Shown here in pieces: positions 47,001-62,000 of a stretch of 64,000 bases of DNA. This DNA is from Todiramphus chloris collaris. Taxonomy: Eukaryota > Chordata > Aves > Coraciiformes > Alcedinidae. The notes under the pieces were generated by a model that made no database searches, was not told the DNA's origin, and worked only from the letters and a program-made list of their open reading frames with translations. The stretch is taken from the NCBI GenBank assembly GCA_025345505.1, contig JANVCC010000049.1:9788733-9852732 (forward strand), in the 5' to 3' direction. Position numbers and translations under genes: made by a program. Within the stretch, counting starts at the first letter, position 1. Each line of letters opens with the position of its first letter.

Positions 47001-50000
47001 TACTCTCTTCACTACATGTGTTAAAGCTATATAATAACATTGCATGGCTCTGGAAGTTGGCCCCAGCATGTCAGGAGTTCAAGGGCATAGTGTGGATGAA
47101 GTGTTGGGCTGCTTTGGCAAGCTGGCCTATTCTTTGCTTTGGATTCATACTTTTCTTTCTATGCTCATAGGAGCTTAAGGTATTACACTTCTAGGATCTA
47201 ATTAGTTTTTTGGTTTTTGAGACAAATTTCAGTATATGCGCTAACAGGCTGCCCAGGGAAGCGATGGAGTCACCTTCCCTGGAGGCATTTAAAAGATGTG
47301 GTGCTGAGGGACATGGTTTTGTGGTGATATGGCAGTGCTGGGTTAATGGTTGGACATGATCACTTCCAACCAGAACAATTCTGTTATTCTATATTTTGTA
47401 CATGCATCTTTGCTTTATGGTTAATTTAAAATTCTTGGTAACTTGGATTTAACTTTCCTTCCCCCTCTGGAGGGAAATGAGTGCATTTACTGGCTGATTG
47501 CTTTCAGTTATTTTGATATTTCAGCATCTGGAAGATCTTTGTGCAACAGAACTTAATTTCTTTTATTTCATCTCCTGTTCACTGAATGTTCTGGTACAAA
47601 TAATGCTCATCATTTACTGTGGTTAATTGTGAAGTTAAAGGTGTTTGAATCTGATGTCCTTACTTGTGGTCAACGGTGACGCATTAGTAAAGCCTTAGTC
47701 TTGTCTGCATTGCTGTTAACACTGTTGGAATTTCATCAGATAGAATGCAAATCTGATGATTTTCTCTTTATAGCACCCTCCTCAAGGAGGGAGACTTGAC
47801 TTTCTGCTTGAAAGAAAAAGAAAGATGGGGTATTTGTGTAACAGAAGAATAGTTGGTAGGACATGTGGTCATAAGGTGATTTTGGAGCCTTACACTAAGT
47901 ATGAACATTTGCCTGCTAAGGGAATTAATAATCAATGTGTGAAATGTAATTAAACCAAGAGGGTTTTTTAAATGCTGTTATTGTTTAATATAAATTTTGA
48001 CAATTGCAGGATTTGTATTGTAAGGTGACAGTGTTTTGTGGACATGGAAAACTTCCACCACCTGCATTTATCATATGTAGGTGTTCCTGCAGTGTTTGAG
48101 ACTACGGGTTTGTTTTTTTAATTCTTCAGAACCATCCTGCATCTGACAGATTAGTAAATTTTACCTGTGTTCTGTGTGATGATCTCAGGTTTGTGTTTAG
48201 ATTGGCTAAAAGTGTATGTTTAGGATTGGGTCTAAACACTTCTGATTTTATATATTCATTGACTTCTTTAGGACTAATTGTATAGTTACCGTTGTTCTTA
48301 GAAGTATTTATGGTTTAGACTTGGATAAAGCTTTACTAGAAAAGCTGGCTAGGAATATCTGTATCTATTAATTAGGGCAGCAGATCATGGTTTTGTGGAG
48401 AGGTGGGTTATTGGTTTTGATCTAGTTTATAAATAAAATTGTGGAACGCTTTGATCAAACAAAAACCTAACATCAATATCACGGATCAGCATATTTTTAT
48501 TATAAATGTTAGAACCACAAGATGTGGTTCCTAAGTCTTGTATTTCAAATTCAGTGTGTAATGTGTGCAAAGTGTGAATATAAAAATGTTTGTACTGGAT
48601 CAAATAAAAGGACAGTCTGTTCTAGCAGCATGCCTCTCATAATAAGCAGTAGTGGATGCTTAGGGAAAAGCGCAGAAACAAGGCAAACATGATGTTAATA
48701 CTATTTGACTACATTACTGCACACTGCTGTAACCTGACAGCTTGAGCTTTTTGTTTTTCCTTTTGATCATGGTTTAAATTTATACAAGACACCTTCTTAA
48801 TTCTCCAGACTGACTGATTTCCTGTAATTCTTTCCTTTTGAACTTTGAATGTATTGTATTTTAGTCATTGTCTTACCGTCAGTAAAGACTTTGCTCTTCT
48901 GTTAAAAAGAAACTAATCTGCAACCAACTTCTTCATATTTTTGTAGTTACCCTTTTAAATTTAACCTTAGTATTGGTGTACTCACTTGTATTGCTTCTGC
49001 AGAGAGAGTGAATTGAAATACCCTGTGATTCCTGAGCAGTCATGGGTCGTGTCTTTAATTTAGTCTTCACATAATACCCCCAGTTTAGAGTTTTCTAGTC
49101 TAAACTGGTTAAGTAAAATTCCTATAATCTCACTTCTACATGAGTTGTCATCTTAAATCATCCGTGGTTCTGCATTTAGCAGTTTTTCTTGCTTCTTCTA
49201 TTAACCTTTACAAAACCATTCTCATTTTAAGTGCCAGCAAAGTGCTTCCATTTTGATCAAGATGAAGTCTGTCTTTTTTATAGAGGAACACTCTATACCA
49301 GAAGTTTCCTCCTTTATTTTCTTACAATATTTTCTCAGTTATACATTGGTCTTCAAAGGTACCTGAATTGCATAAGCTTCACATCTATATTTTATTTAGC
49401 CTATGAGATGAACTCATCTTACAAATTTTTTACGCACTGTGAAAACATTCCTGGAGTAGAAATAATTTTTCAGGTTGAATAAAGAATAGCATTACATGTT
49501 TTTAAAAAGCTCTAAGTACATTCCATGTATGAATATTCTGTAAAACTATACACACTCAAGTCTTTCTCTTTAGAAAGATCTGAACACCTGGTGCTATTCT
49601 AATACTGTTTTTCAATGAACAAATAAAAAGCTGCTTGGAAGAGCAATACTGTCATCCAACTCTTTATGTATCTTTTATTTTATTATTGACAGATAATAGG
49701 TATCCTTTTCTCTTTTAATAGAACTTCTGGGTTTCGTAATACAGAAATGTAATCCTTGCCCCAGAATGTCTTAAGGCATTGCTTTCAGGGTAGTGTTTTC
49801 AATAGTAATATGTATCAATTTCACAATATTTGTATATTTTCTTCATCCAGACTGCTCATGTCATTTTTGTCAGGCCAGGCTACAAACCACAGCTTGTTTT
49901 ATATTCCCAGTTGAGTATTGCAGTCCTGATCTACTTACTGTGCAGAGCAGAGAGTTGGTGCGTGTTACAGTTGTTGTCTGGCCCACCTCTGGGTTTTAGA

Positions 50001-53000
50001 TCTGCAGAAGAAACAGCAAAACTGGTTTTAAACCTGTGTCTTCTCAAAACGTGTGGTTGGTGTATGACTGTGGGTGCACAAAGAGTGACAGAATTTTCAC
50101 TGTGCTCTTCAATCTTCCAGTTTATATACATAACCTACGATACTGCTCTGTGTGTCAGTGGCAGTACGATGAGATTCTGACATTTGTATTTTGTGGACTA
50201 GATCTTTGTACTAGCCTGCAGTTATCTTGCCAGCTGCTGATAAGTTCAGGCAGAGACTAAGAGCTGATTTCTTCAGAATGGGATTGTATTAAAGAGCGTG
50301 TGTCAATGAGTGTGGTGGAGGTTGTAGAGATGCAGCGGCAAACGTCTTTTCTGCACACAGGTGTCCCACTCTGCTGATTATTAGAATAAGAGAGCCTTTG
50401 TTTAACCTAAGAAGGGTTTTGCAGAAAAATCTTTCATGTGAAAGCTGCCATTTTTCTATAATGTTTTGAAAATTGATGTGGTGGAAACCAAGAAACAAAC
50501 CTCCCCTACTGTGAAAACTTTCTCAAGCTATGCTAAATTTTTTAATAAGTTTTTAAATTTTAATTGGGATGTTCAGTATTAGTTAACTTTATTCCATTTT
50601 TCATTCAGTTCATTAAGAATGCCAGTCCTGCAACCTAAATCTTTTTCTTTCTGCTTCTTATATCTAGAGTTTGTGGAATTCAGTGTCAGCAGCGGATGCC
50701 CTGATGTGAAGGAAGGCTTTGTGATACTATAGCTTGAGAATGTTTCTTGGAATGGTGGAACAATGGAGTCACAGCCAGTTAGTTCACAGATTTCACATAT
50801 TCTAGACTTCAGGAAGCAAAGTTGAGTCTTCTTCCAAAAATAATGCCACTAGAAGGTGATGTTTCATTGTACGAGTCCATTTTATGTGGTGGGCATCTGC
50901 AGTACACTTCTAAGTTTACTGATGACTTGAATTCAGCCTGTTGTGTGCCAGCATCACGTGTTCTGCTCTGCAAAGCTATCTGCTACCCTGTTGTTCTCCA
51001 GCCCATGCTGGCGTGAGGAGTTAATCTGCTGCAGGTGCAACTCTTTGTGTTTGCCTTCATTAAAATAGATGGAGCATCTGCCAGTTGAGGTCACTGTCTG
51101 GAATCCTGTACCTCCAGCATGGAGTTGCTTCTTCGCTCCCTCCAACTTAGTGTTGTCCATACACTTCCTGAATGCACATACTATCCTTTTTCAAGGGTTG
51201 CTGGTAAAGATACTAAATGATAATGATTTTAGTGTTAGACCCAAGAAGTGCTGCTCACAGCTGTTTTGCCAGTTGTATTTCTGGCTGTAGATCTCTCTTC
51301 TTGGAGCCTGATGGTGCAGCTTTCCAGCCTGACAGAGGTTTTTCAGCCACTTTCTAGTCTGTTTTTTTCTGTCTAGTGTAGAGTTTGTTCTACTAATTAC
51401 ACGACAGGAGGTAAGCAGAAACAGTTATGTCATGCAAATCTTAAAAAACTGAGAAGTAAAGCCTGAGACAGTAAGTGATCTGTATTGCTGCTTTGTTAAA
51501 AGAGTTTGTTCAGCATTTCTGAGAAACCACATCCTTTTGAAATATCTTCCGTTGAGAATCAGAGTTAATTTTAAAAAAAAGTGGACAGTCATTCTCAAGA
51601 CAATATCTCTTTCTTACAAGATAGCTTCATAGATATTTTATGACACGGGTTTTGGGAGTTAAATTTCCGGGATTTTTGGGCCATATCCCACTTGAATTTT
51701 CTGGTCTTAACTAATGGTTTCATGTAGTCAGAGTTGGTATGCGTTTTTACAGTGGGCTGGTTTTTCATATCTTTTGCATGCAGATTTACAAAGTGCAGTC
51801 ATTCCTTGTCAAAATAACTAGTTCAAGTGTTATATTTCCTCTGTCAAAGGCAGCTTTTCATTCTGCTCTTAGGCTGAACTAAATTGCATCCTTATTGTTA
51901 TAGCTAAATACATTTGGCATTGGTTTTTGTGAGTTTATCCTCTTACTAGCTAAGTTATAAAAGTGTAACTGGAGAACGTCTTGGGTACTATGCTTTCAAT
52001 AAAGAATGTTTTTAGGTGATTCTTAAGCAAAATAGTTATTTAACTTTGTTTTTGCAAATTTGACTTTAGCATTATAGATATTTAATACAGTGAGTTTAGA
52101 TTCTAATGTAGCTGTCAAACAAGAAAATTAATGTTTACTGTGTTTGTAGTTTGACTTTGTTTCATCTAGAAATGGAGGAAAAAATCCACAATAGTTGCAC
52201 AGAACAAAGAGTAACAGAGGAAGGGCCATCATAATTGATATTCAGTTGCATTTTAATTGTTCTTAATTTGGTAGTAGGTAATATATTTTTGAATTCCTGT
52301 CTTTTTTCTATTTTCTGTTATATTGGCATATCAAACAATAATCTCTTAGTATTTAACGTCTTTTTTGGTGTATTAATTATATGCAGTAGCATCTGGTAAA
52401 ACTGAATTATTTTACACTTCTTGCAACACCTTAATTTTTAGGAACATGACAAGAATAACAGTGGGTACTTTTATCTCCTCTTACTGTAGGGAAATTTTTG
52501 ACTTTTTTTTTCCCCCCCCTTCTAGATCTTTCAAAAAACAGATTTACTGAAATTCCATCTGATGTCTGGTTGTTTGCACCACTGGAAACTTTAAATTTGT
52601 ATCACAACTGCATCAAATCCATTCCAGAATCTATTAAAAACCTGCAAATGCTTACCTACCTTAACATTAGGTGAGTACAGTTGGACTCGGTGATCCTAAA
52701 GGTCTTTTCCAGCCTAAGTGATTCTGTGATGCTAATGCTTGTTATTTTTGGTGTTTATCTAAATTATCTCATTGGAGAGGTGGCATTCCGCTTCATCAGG
52801 TCATTGAATGCCCTTGTGCTCTCATTTTTTCACAGAGAGATAAAATTGTTGTGTTGTTTGTTTGCCTTATCCTTGGTGTTTTAGTTCCCACTTCCTTTGT
52901 GGGAATTGACTGCATTACAGAATTTCAGTCAGTAAACTATGTTATATGAGGATAATGAGAATTTACAAAGTTTTCTCCATTTTTAATGCTATGCGGACAG

Positions 53001-56000
53001 ACCATATTTAAAAACTGCATGTGTAAAAAATTGCTTCTCTCGAGTGGGTAGGTTATTCTGGCCAGAAGGCCCTACTTATTTTGCATATTATTTACATTCA
53101 TTGCTGTATCACCATTCTTAAACTTGGAAAATGCATCGTTGCTTCTTCTCATAAGAACAGAAGATGAATATGAGCTCTGGAAGGAGAGGGAATCTAGAAG
53201 AACTCTCCCAAGAAGAGCTGAGACCCTGTTTTGCACAACATTCCCTGTGTCTTGTATCGACAACACCAAGTCCAAAACGATCTTCTCAGCTAAGAGCTAT
53301 TTAACATGTGAGATTTGTTTCCAGAATTTATTTTGAAAAACCACTGTAATTTGATCCTTGGAAAAGAAAACAGTAAAAAAAACAAAACAAAACCCAACCA
53401 ACCAAACAAAAAAAAACCCCAAAAAAACCCAAAGCCCAAACACACAAAATCCAAACAACCATAAAAACTCTGTTTCGGAATCTGCAAATATCACTACTTA
53501 CAGTGATAATTTAAGAGTAATCTGTTCTAAAGAGGATTATTGATATGAATAACTGCAGTGTTTTCTGAAAGAAATTTGACCTAAGTTTCTTCACAAGGCA
53601 GCAACAGGCAGTTTCTCTTTTGGTGGTAATTGAGGTGCTGACCACAGTTCTTTACACATTAGCACGTAGTTCTAACTGGGCATTGGTGTTACTTCAAGAG
53701 TCAACTCTTCATCATTTGCCTTACTGTGCTTTGTCTTCATTTTTATGCTGACGTTTGAGGACTGTTTTTGTAATGCATGAAGATGTGGACTAGAGTAGTT
53801 GAAGAGCAAGCTATAATCCTGGTTTACTAGTTTCAGTATTTTGTTACAGAAGAAAACCACATGATCCTAAATTCTAATTTTGGATTCAGATGACTAAGAA
53901 AGGTATTGTGCAAACCATAGTGAAATAGGCAGCTCTTCCCCCCCCCTTAAAAAGCCCAAAACAACAAACAAACAAAGCAGCAACAACAATAAAATCCCAA
54001 AACCAACAACCCAAAGGAAAAACACCAACCACCCAACCAAAAAAAACCCCAAAACCAAACACCTGCCTCCCCCCCCAAGAAAAACAGAGGAAATCTAAGT
54101 GTTGCAGAGAATGACTGTTTCATTGACACATTTTTATAATCAATCAAAACAAGTTTACATGTACAAAATACTTTTGCTTATGGTCTCCACCCAAAAAAGC
54201 CCGTCGTATCTGTCCTTTACAACATTAAAAAAACTTACCTGTATTATTCACTTAGAATTAGCAAAATAAATACATTACTTCTATAAAGATGCTGATAGAA
54301 GTTTGCTTTTGTTTTATGGTGTTAAAATCGCAGTACTGCTTTGAAGCTGAAATGTTGCAAGGACAATGTTTTTTTGTTTTTTTTTTGTCTGGTTGGTTGT
54401 GCAGCCCTATGATCTGTAGTCATGGATAAAAATAACATAAAAAGCTTTGTATTTAAAAATATGAAAACATACTCTGATACATATCAATTTAGCAGTAAAA
54501 CCTCTGGGTTTTTTATAATATAGTGTGAACACGAATGTCATCACTTAACAAAAAAAACAACCAACAAAACTTTTTTATTTTTATATAATAGAACTGACCT
54601 CTACACAGTTCTAGTTAAAGCAGCAGCAATTACTGAATTTTTTTACTTTAGTGTATGAAAGGAATTACTTTCATACCACATCTGAACAAGCTGGAGTTGG
54701 TTTTCCAATGGCCTTTTTAAACGTACAGGTACCTTATTTGAAAAATTCTGTGTATTTCTGGCAGTGACAGTCTGTAGTTGGTACTTTTTCCAATATGGAT
54801 TTAAATAAAATTGTCAGTAACAGTATATTTCTTGCATACAAAGCAGACGTACATGTGTGCAGTTGGATAATTATAGACACAAAAATAATTTTTTAAATTC
54901 CAATGTTCTTTCCAAAATATTGCTCTGCAAATTAATAAGTAGATGTTAAGGGCTTACATGTGATGACTCAGGAGTGACGTGACCACGTGAAATGAGAAGC
55001 AATGGCCTTATATGAAGTTCTGGTTTGCTGAGAACATGAATTTAATATTGGTAGACTGGCAGATCAGGTGGTCCTTCTGAAGATATCAGAAAGCAGGATA
55101 AAAGCAAACATCAAAAATATTTTCTTTTTACAGATTCCTCTGTGCATTTTTAGTGTTAGATCCAGTCACAGTATGTACTTAGTTCTTCATGTGAGATAGG
55201 GACCTAAAATTCATGTATTTGTGATAGGCTTTATCTGTTGAGGAATTTGTGATGGTGGTTGTAGCTTAAATTTAGATGAAATTGAAATAGTTGGAGAATA
55301 CCTGCTGTAATAGGAAAAAAAATTGTACAATGTGCTTCTCAGACTCCCTGTCAGGCTTAAAAAGAAAATTATAATCTAGCCTTGCTTATTCACTTTTCTT
55401 TCTTTCAAGTCGAAATCTTTTATCAACATTGCCAAAATACCTGTTTGATCTTCCACTTAAAGTTCTGGTTGTCAGTAATAATAAGCTGGTCTCCATTCCA
55501 GAAGAAATTGGGAAGTTGAGAGATCTAATGGAGTTGGTAAGTGTAATTGTGAACTGTTGTACTAAGTAAACAAACTATAAGCAGTTTATTTACAGTATAA
55601 AAAAAAATATGTGTTTTTAATATAGAATTACAAAATGTAAAATTGATTACTGATTTTTCTTAGTGCTTGAGCTCAAATTACAGGTGTGATATATTACAGA
55701 GTTTAAAAAAGGGGGTTAAACATAAGTCAGTATGCTGGGTTAAGTAAAGCTTGAAAGGCTTATAAATAAAATTGCTCTTCAGATTATTTTGAGTCCCTCA
55801 TGTGTGTGTTGTTTAAAATGGTGAATTTTTATTTTACCTTAATTATAGTAATTGTAATTCTATTTATTTTTCTTATGTTATAAAGAATCCTCTGTCCAGC
55901 TGAAGAGTTCATCTCTTTACTGTACTCTTACACAAGTTAAGCTGTTCATTTGTTGTCGTATCATTCTATGGGATTTTTTTGTCTTTCTTTGTTTTCCATC

Positions 56001-59000
56001 CCATTTCTACCATTCCTTTATTTTCACTCGGGTGAATAGAATGGTGTGTGATATTCACACCTTAGGTTTCTGTGAAACAGTTTCATCATATGTCATACTA
56101 AAGTTTTCTACTTTCTTGTCCATTATGTTCTTTATATTTCTTAATATTCTGTGCTTTTCTGATTATTAGTCCATGTTCAGCTCATGTGTTTTGGAGAACT
56201 GTGTAAAATTATTCACTGACCTTGCACTTGGACTGGTTTATTTTATCTGTTTTTTCTCAATATGTATTATTTCTGTGACCATTGTAAGCAATCTGTTCCC
56301 AGAGTAGCTGTGTATACCCTAGAGATTTCTTTTAAAGGGACCTGATTTCTGAGCTATAAATATACATTCTTATTTTAATTACAAGTAATATGAGAGATTC
56401 TGAATATTTATAAGACATTTCTAGTGTCCTTTACTCTTTGGTGAGAAATTTTTTTATGAGAAGATCTTCAGAATTGCTGTTATGGTACTTTTGGCTTATT
56501 TTACAATACTGTCAAACCTAGAATGTGTGTGTGATGAAAGAATAAGGACATATTAGAGAGTTTCATTACAGTACCTGTATTATACTTGTTTAGAATGTAA
56601 GTAATATATATATACATTGAAAAGAATGTAAACCTTGAAGCAGTGCATTAGAAAGATGCTTTTAGGAAGGGAATCCCATCATAAGTTTGATGTCGTGGAC
56701 AGGAAGGAAGTTGAAATAGATACACAACAGTTGGTCCCAAGCAGCCTGTGCTTTCTGAGACATCCAGATATATACAGACATCGTGGTTGCCAAAAGCAGG
56801 TGAGGAGTACCTAAGCTGAAGAGTTGGAAGTTTGTAGTGGAGAAGGAGGCTGGATTTGTCTAAGGCCTGGCTTCTAGTTACTGACTTGAAAATCAGCTTC
56901 TGGTTTTTCATTAGATAAATTATCCAGTTTAGGAAGCTGGTCTCTGAAGTCAGTGTTACTGAAACAGAAATAAAAAAAATCTTAGAAATGGTCTTACATC
57001 AATGTGATTGTTAATCAGTCTGGACTACATAAAAGTTAAGTGGCAAAAATAGCTGTAGTCTGTTCACTTGGAGCAGCTTTGTCACCCTCTAGTGCTTGTA
57101 TCCAAAAAGCTGACGAACGTGCTATTGCTCTTTGTCAATTTTTAGTTGCATGGATTACTTCAAGTTTTTTTTACAGCAGAAGAATTTTTATAAAAGGAAC
57201 AGAACACAAATCATTTGCCAGCAGTAGCACAAGAAGTTTTGGACTTATTTAGGAACTATACCAGGAATTACTGATTCCTAGGCTACAGTTTTAGTCTCAA
57301 AACCAGTCTTTCATCATTCACTGGTTTAACTTTTTGAATTGAGTTTCTGAAACATGATCTAAATATTGAAGAAAAATCAGGATCTGTTATGGTACTTATT
57401 CCCTTTGTGGAAAATAAAAAGATAGGATTTTTATAAATTATTTTTAATAGTTTGCCTAATTTAATTGAAGATGCACAGTTAAATTATTAATTATCTATTT
57501 CTTAGGATATTAGCTGCAATGAACTTCAGGTTCTTCCACAGCAAATAGGAAAATTGCAATCACTTAGAGAACTAAACATAAGAAGAAATAATCTCCATAT
57601 GTTGCCAGATGGTAAGCTACTGGTCTTAATTTCTTCAATGTAGGTAAATTAGGTAATGTGTTAAGAAGATATCTGATTCTTTCTTTTTATTTCCCCCAAT
57701 GCAGAATTAGGAGACCTTCCCTTGGTAAAACTGGATTTTTCTTGTAATAAAATTACAGAAATTCCAATTTGTTACAGAAAGTTACGTCACTTACAAGTTA
57801 TAGTTTTGGATAACAATCCAATGCAGATACCACCAGCACAGGTTAGTATTAAAGCATTCTAGTTCAGAAATTTGCATTAGGATCTTAAGAAAGAGGAAGC
57901 TTTAAGTTACACCAATCAGATTTTCATTCTTTTAGCTCAGTTTCTCCTAGTGGGAAGTTGTGGACACAAACTCAGTGTAGAAAGTGTTTGTTGGGGTTCA
58001 TTTTCAAAGACATGCTATGTAATTAAGTATTTTTGGGTTTTGTTCATTTGTTTCCCAACAGATATGTTTAAAGGGTAAAGTACATATATTTAAATTCCTC
58101 AGCATTCAGGCGTGCCTCAGAATAGATAAAAAACCAGATTCTTTGGATCTTCCATCATTAGGTAAACGAATCCCCTCCCAGCCACTCACAGACAGGTGAG
58201 TAGTGGGTTTTTTGTTTTATTTTACTTCAGCACTTGTTATGAAGTGGTCTGTTTATTACAGATAATAGCTGTAGTTTCAATATTTAAATTGTTCTCAATT
58301 TAGGAGTCACAGGATTTATTTTTTAAGATTGTATTACTGGAAGCTTACTTGGCTCATCTGAGTTCCTCTGAAAAATTTTCATTGTACTCGGTAAAGACTT
58401 GGAAATCAGAACAAAGGTGTATTTTACATTTATTTATTGGAAAACTCAGCTATTCGTTTCCCAAATAGATATGTCAAAACAGTAGATGAGAAGTTCCAAT
58501 AAACGTCCTGAATATAGAGTTTATTTGTTGGATGGAAAGTCTGCCTCTCACATGTGTGTATTAAGGGAAACGTAACTTAAACATAATTGAAATACCATGT
58601 TTTTTTAATTACATTAGTCAAGGTCAAAAAGCGCAGAATATTTTGTTGGATTTCTGTCCTGAGTACCTCTTGAGTAATTAAAGGAGAAAGTTTTTGTATT
58701 TTCTGTCATCAGTTGGCATGCCATTGGAAACTATATGGAATAATATTCGCTTTTTACATATTTTCTTAAAATACCACATGCAACTTGTGACTCTGTATTC
58801 AAGGCTGAAGGAAAGTTGTAAATTATGAATAAAGCTTACACAGAACCATCTGATCCATCAGATTCAGTCTGTGGTCTCAGGCAACTGTGCCATAGGGAAT
58901 TAGTTCAGAGCATCTGTAGATAGCTTCTAAATGCTCCTAAAATCTGTGATCCACAACTGCTCCCCAAAAGCCTGCACTGAACTTAAAGTCTACAACTAAA

Positions 59001-62000
59001 ATGTATTGCAAAGGAATAAGGTCATGGGTATTACCAGTATACATCATATTTGTAGTACTGAGAACTTGTTTAATTAAACTTCCCAGGTAATCTTACGATG
59101 TAAACCAAGCTCCAGTGCATCCTGCTGATGCTGGCAATTCTGTATCTTTGAAAGGCATAAATTTGGAGGAAATATTTTGTAGGTACTCAGGCAGAGTTAA
59201 ACCATTGTAACATGACAAGTCTGCTAGGGAATTTATATTTGCTACTGTAGAAAAGCCTGTCTGCCAGTACAGTTCAAGGAATTGTGTTTTTTTTCCAGAG
59301 GAAGCGTTCTTTTCTGAAGATGGTATTTTTACATGAAATAGAATAATTCTAAAATTGCATAGATACAGAGAGTACTGTAATTGACTGTTTGTACTTCAGC
59401 TTTGCTTTGATACTTTTTCTTAAACTGCTCATGTAGGAGATTAAGAATTTGTTCTCTGCACGTGGGGCATTGTGCAAAAATTCTGTATCAGCAACCGCAC
59501 ATGAGTATAGAGAACATATTCTTAAAAGGATGTTTATTTTCTTTTAGAAAAGTGAAAATACTATTTCTTTCATTCCTGTGTGTGTTTTTTTGTGTTGTTT
59601 TTCTTAATGTAGCATGGAGGACTTCTATCCCAATAAAAATCATGGACCAGACTCTGGCATCGGAAGTGATAATGGGGATAAAAGGTTGTCCACAACAGAA
59701 GTGAGTATTCTTCACTGTTCAATTTGTGTCATTTCTGGGTTTTATAATTTTTTTCTTTGTATTTTGTATAATTTAAGAAATGCTAACTAAGTTGCATTCA
59801 TTCCATGAATATCTGTACAGTTGAGTTTAGACCGTTAGACTGCCAGTATCAGACAAAAATTATTTATATAGTGCTTTAAATTTTCTGGTTAAGGTTTCAG
59901 TCCAAATTTCATACATTTTTAAAACTGAATTCTAATTCTGAATTCTAACTGATCTTCTAATATGTGAAGTGCATAATTATTTTGTACGTAACAGAAAACA
60001 TTTATTTGAAACTTTCTTTTGTTATTAATGAAATGAATATACTTCAGAAAGTGAAAGTTTATTTGGACTAGAGTGTTGTGTATGTTAGTAATCCTCATTG
60101 TTTAAATGGTAATAAACTTCTGGATGATGTCCTAGGTTTAAAGTGATGCACAAAAATCCCTACATGCTCCCTGTGTATTTGTAGAAATCCAGATTAAGGA
60201 ACTGTACTTAATAACTGTGATATGAAAGCTGAATAGTGTAGAACAAAAGATTTTTTTGACAGGTAGAATTATTACAAATTCAGCGTGATTGTTAGTGAGA
60301 CAACTGTAGAACAAGAAATAGTACTAGTTGGGTTTTTCTTTTAAGAAAATTCCAAATGCTTAGAACTAAAGCTGCTTTTTTTTTTTTCTTTCTTTTTTTT
60401 TTTTTTCCTTTCCTAGTCATCTAATGAATCAAAGTAGTTTGAGGCTTTAGATAAGAAAGTACCTAAGTACTGTTTTCTTAGTCCACTGACCAGGGCTTGA
60501 TAGGACCTTTTTGAACAAAATACTCTATTTCGGTATTATATTACATACTGAACAGTTGTCTGTTACTCCTTTTAACTAATTCTCTTAAACTGCATTCCCC
60601 CCTCTCACCCCAAAACACCGCCCACAAAAAAACCCACCTCATTTGACGTTACTCTGTCCTGGGAGCTATCCCTCATGATAGGGTCACTTGCAGTTTAATT
60701 TGAGAGTTCTTAGCAAATCATATCATAGTTAAATACAAACTTAAATACAAATTAAAGTTCCCTATTTAATGTGACTGTCTTTGCAGCCATCTGATGATGA
60801 TACAATCAGCCTTCACTCCCAGGTATCAGAATCAACAAGGGAACAGACATTAAGGAATGAAAATCATGTGATGGGAAGTAAACTTGATCCACAGAAAGGT
60901 AATACCTGTTATGCATCTGTCATAATGTCACAAAAGTACTTTTGCTTAGGCAATCTAATCTTGCACAAAATGATATGATCACATGTAAGCACTGTATTTC
61001 CATAATTTCAGAAAACAGTGTAATAATCATAAATAGACAAGACCAGAAAGAAAAAAGTTTTATTTCTAGCCTAAGAAGACAGAATTTCATTGTTTTATCT
61101 TGATCTGATATTTTTCAGAAGTACTTACTTCTCTCAAGAATAACATTTGTTTGAGAGAACTGTTTAATATTTTTTCCATTCTTCATCAATCCTCACTAGA
61201 CCAGGAGGTGTATGACTACATAGATCCAAATGCAGAAGAGAGAGCTGTTCCTGAGCAAGGAGATCTACAGATTGGACCATTGCTGTCTTATATCAAGGTA
61301 ACTTGACAAAAGAAAAACTGTTTAACAGGCTTACGGGTTTTTTTTTTTTGGTGTTTTTTTTTTTTTTTTAATGCAAGTCTAACTTTATTTTTCATTCTGT
61401 GTAAGGAACGGGGAAAACATCCTGAGAAATCCCATAAAATAGAACAGAATGAGGACTGGGGAGATGAAAGAAGGTAAATCTTTTTTGGGGAAGGTTATAC
61501 CAAAAGTGGTGGCTAAAGGTTGTTTTGTTTTAAGGTTCTTGCACATGGAGGAAAGAAATCACATATTGGACGGATATTGCTGCTTCTTGTGCAGAAAATA
61601 AGCTTATAGGAAGTGCTCCTTAGTTATAGTGCTGTAATGTAGCCACCTCTGTGACTTGCTTTACTGAAGTCAGACAAGTCACTAATGTTTACTTTTTCAG
61701 GCTTCAGAAAGAACAGCTGCTGGCTGAAGATGATGATGAACTCAAAGAAGTGACTGACCTGAGAAAAATAGCAGCTCAGTTACTGCAGCAAGAACAAAAA
61801 CACAGGTATTACAATATTAGTTAAGATACCTTGTGTTAGAAATAAATTTCTCTTTAACTTGCCTTATACCCAAAAGGTTTTGACATCTTATTGAGAAAGG
61901 TCAAACAGTTAAAGTGACAGACTCTTTCAAGATACATGTGTTTCTTTTCATAAAATTGCTGTCTACAGGAGCAGTGACATACCTCCTATGGAGAGGAACA

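Larger units (their letters stand above)
52671..55409 (+). other. LRCH2 intron 2
   Basis: Begins with a CR1 tail about 9 nt after the donor. It contains two A/C-rich low-complexity tracts (53371-53465 and 53938-54078). No gene was recognised. Confidence 0.6.

Noticed and set aside
49231-50260. Several 65-115-codon plus-strand frames in LRCH2 intron 1
   Set aside because: Hydrophobic, Cys/Phe-rich peptides from T-rich sequence, overlapping in different frames. No family resemblance or splice context.
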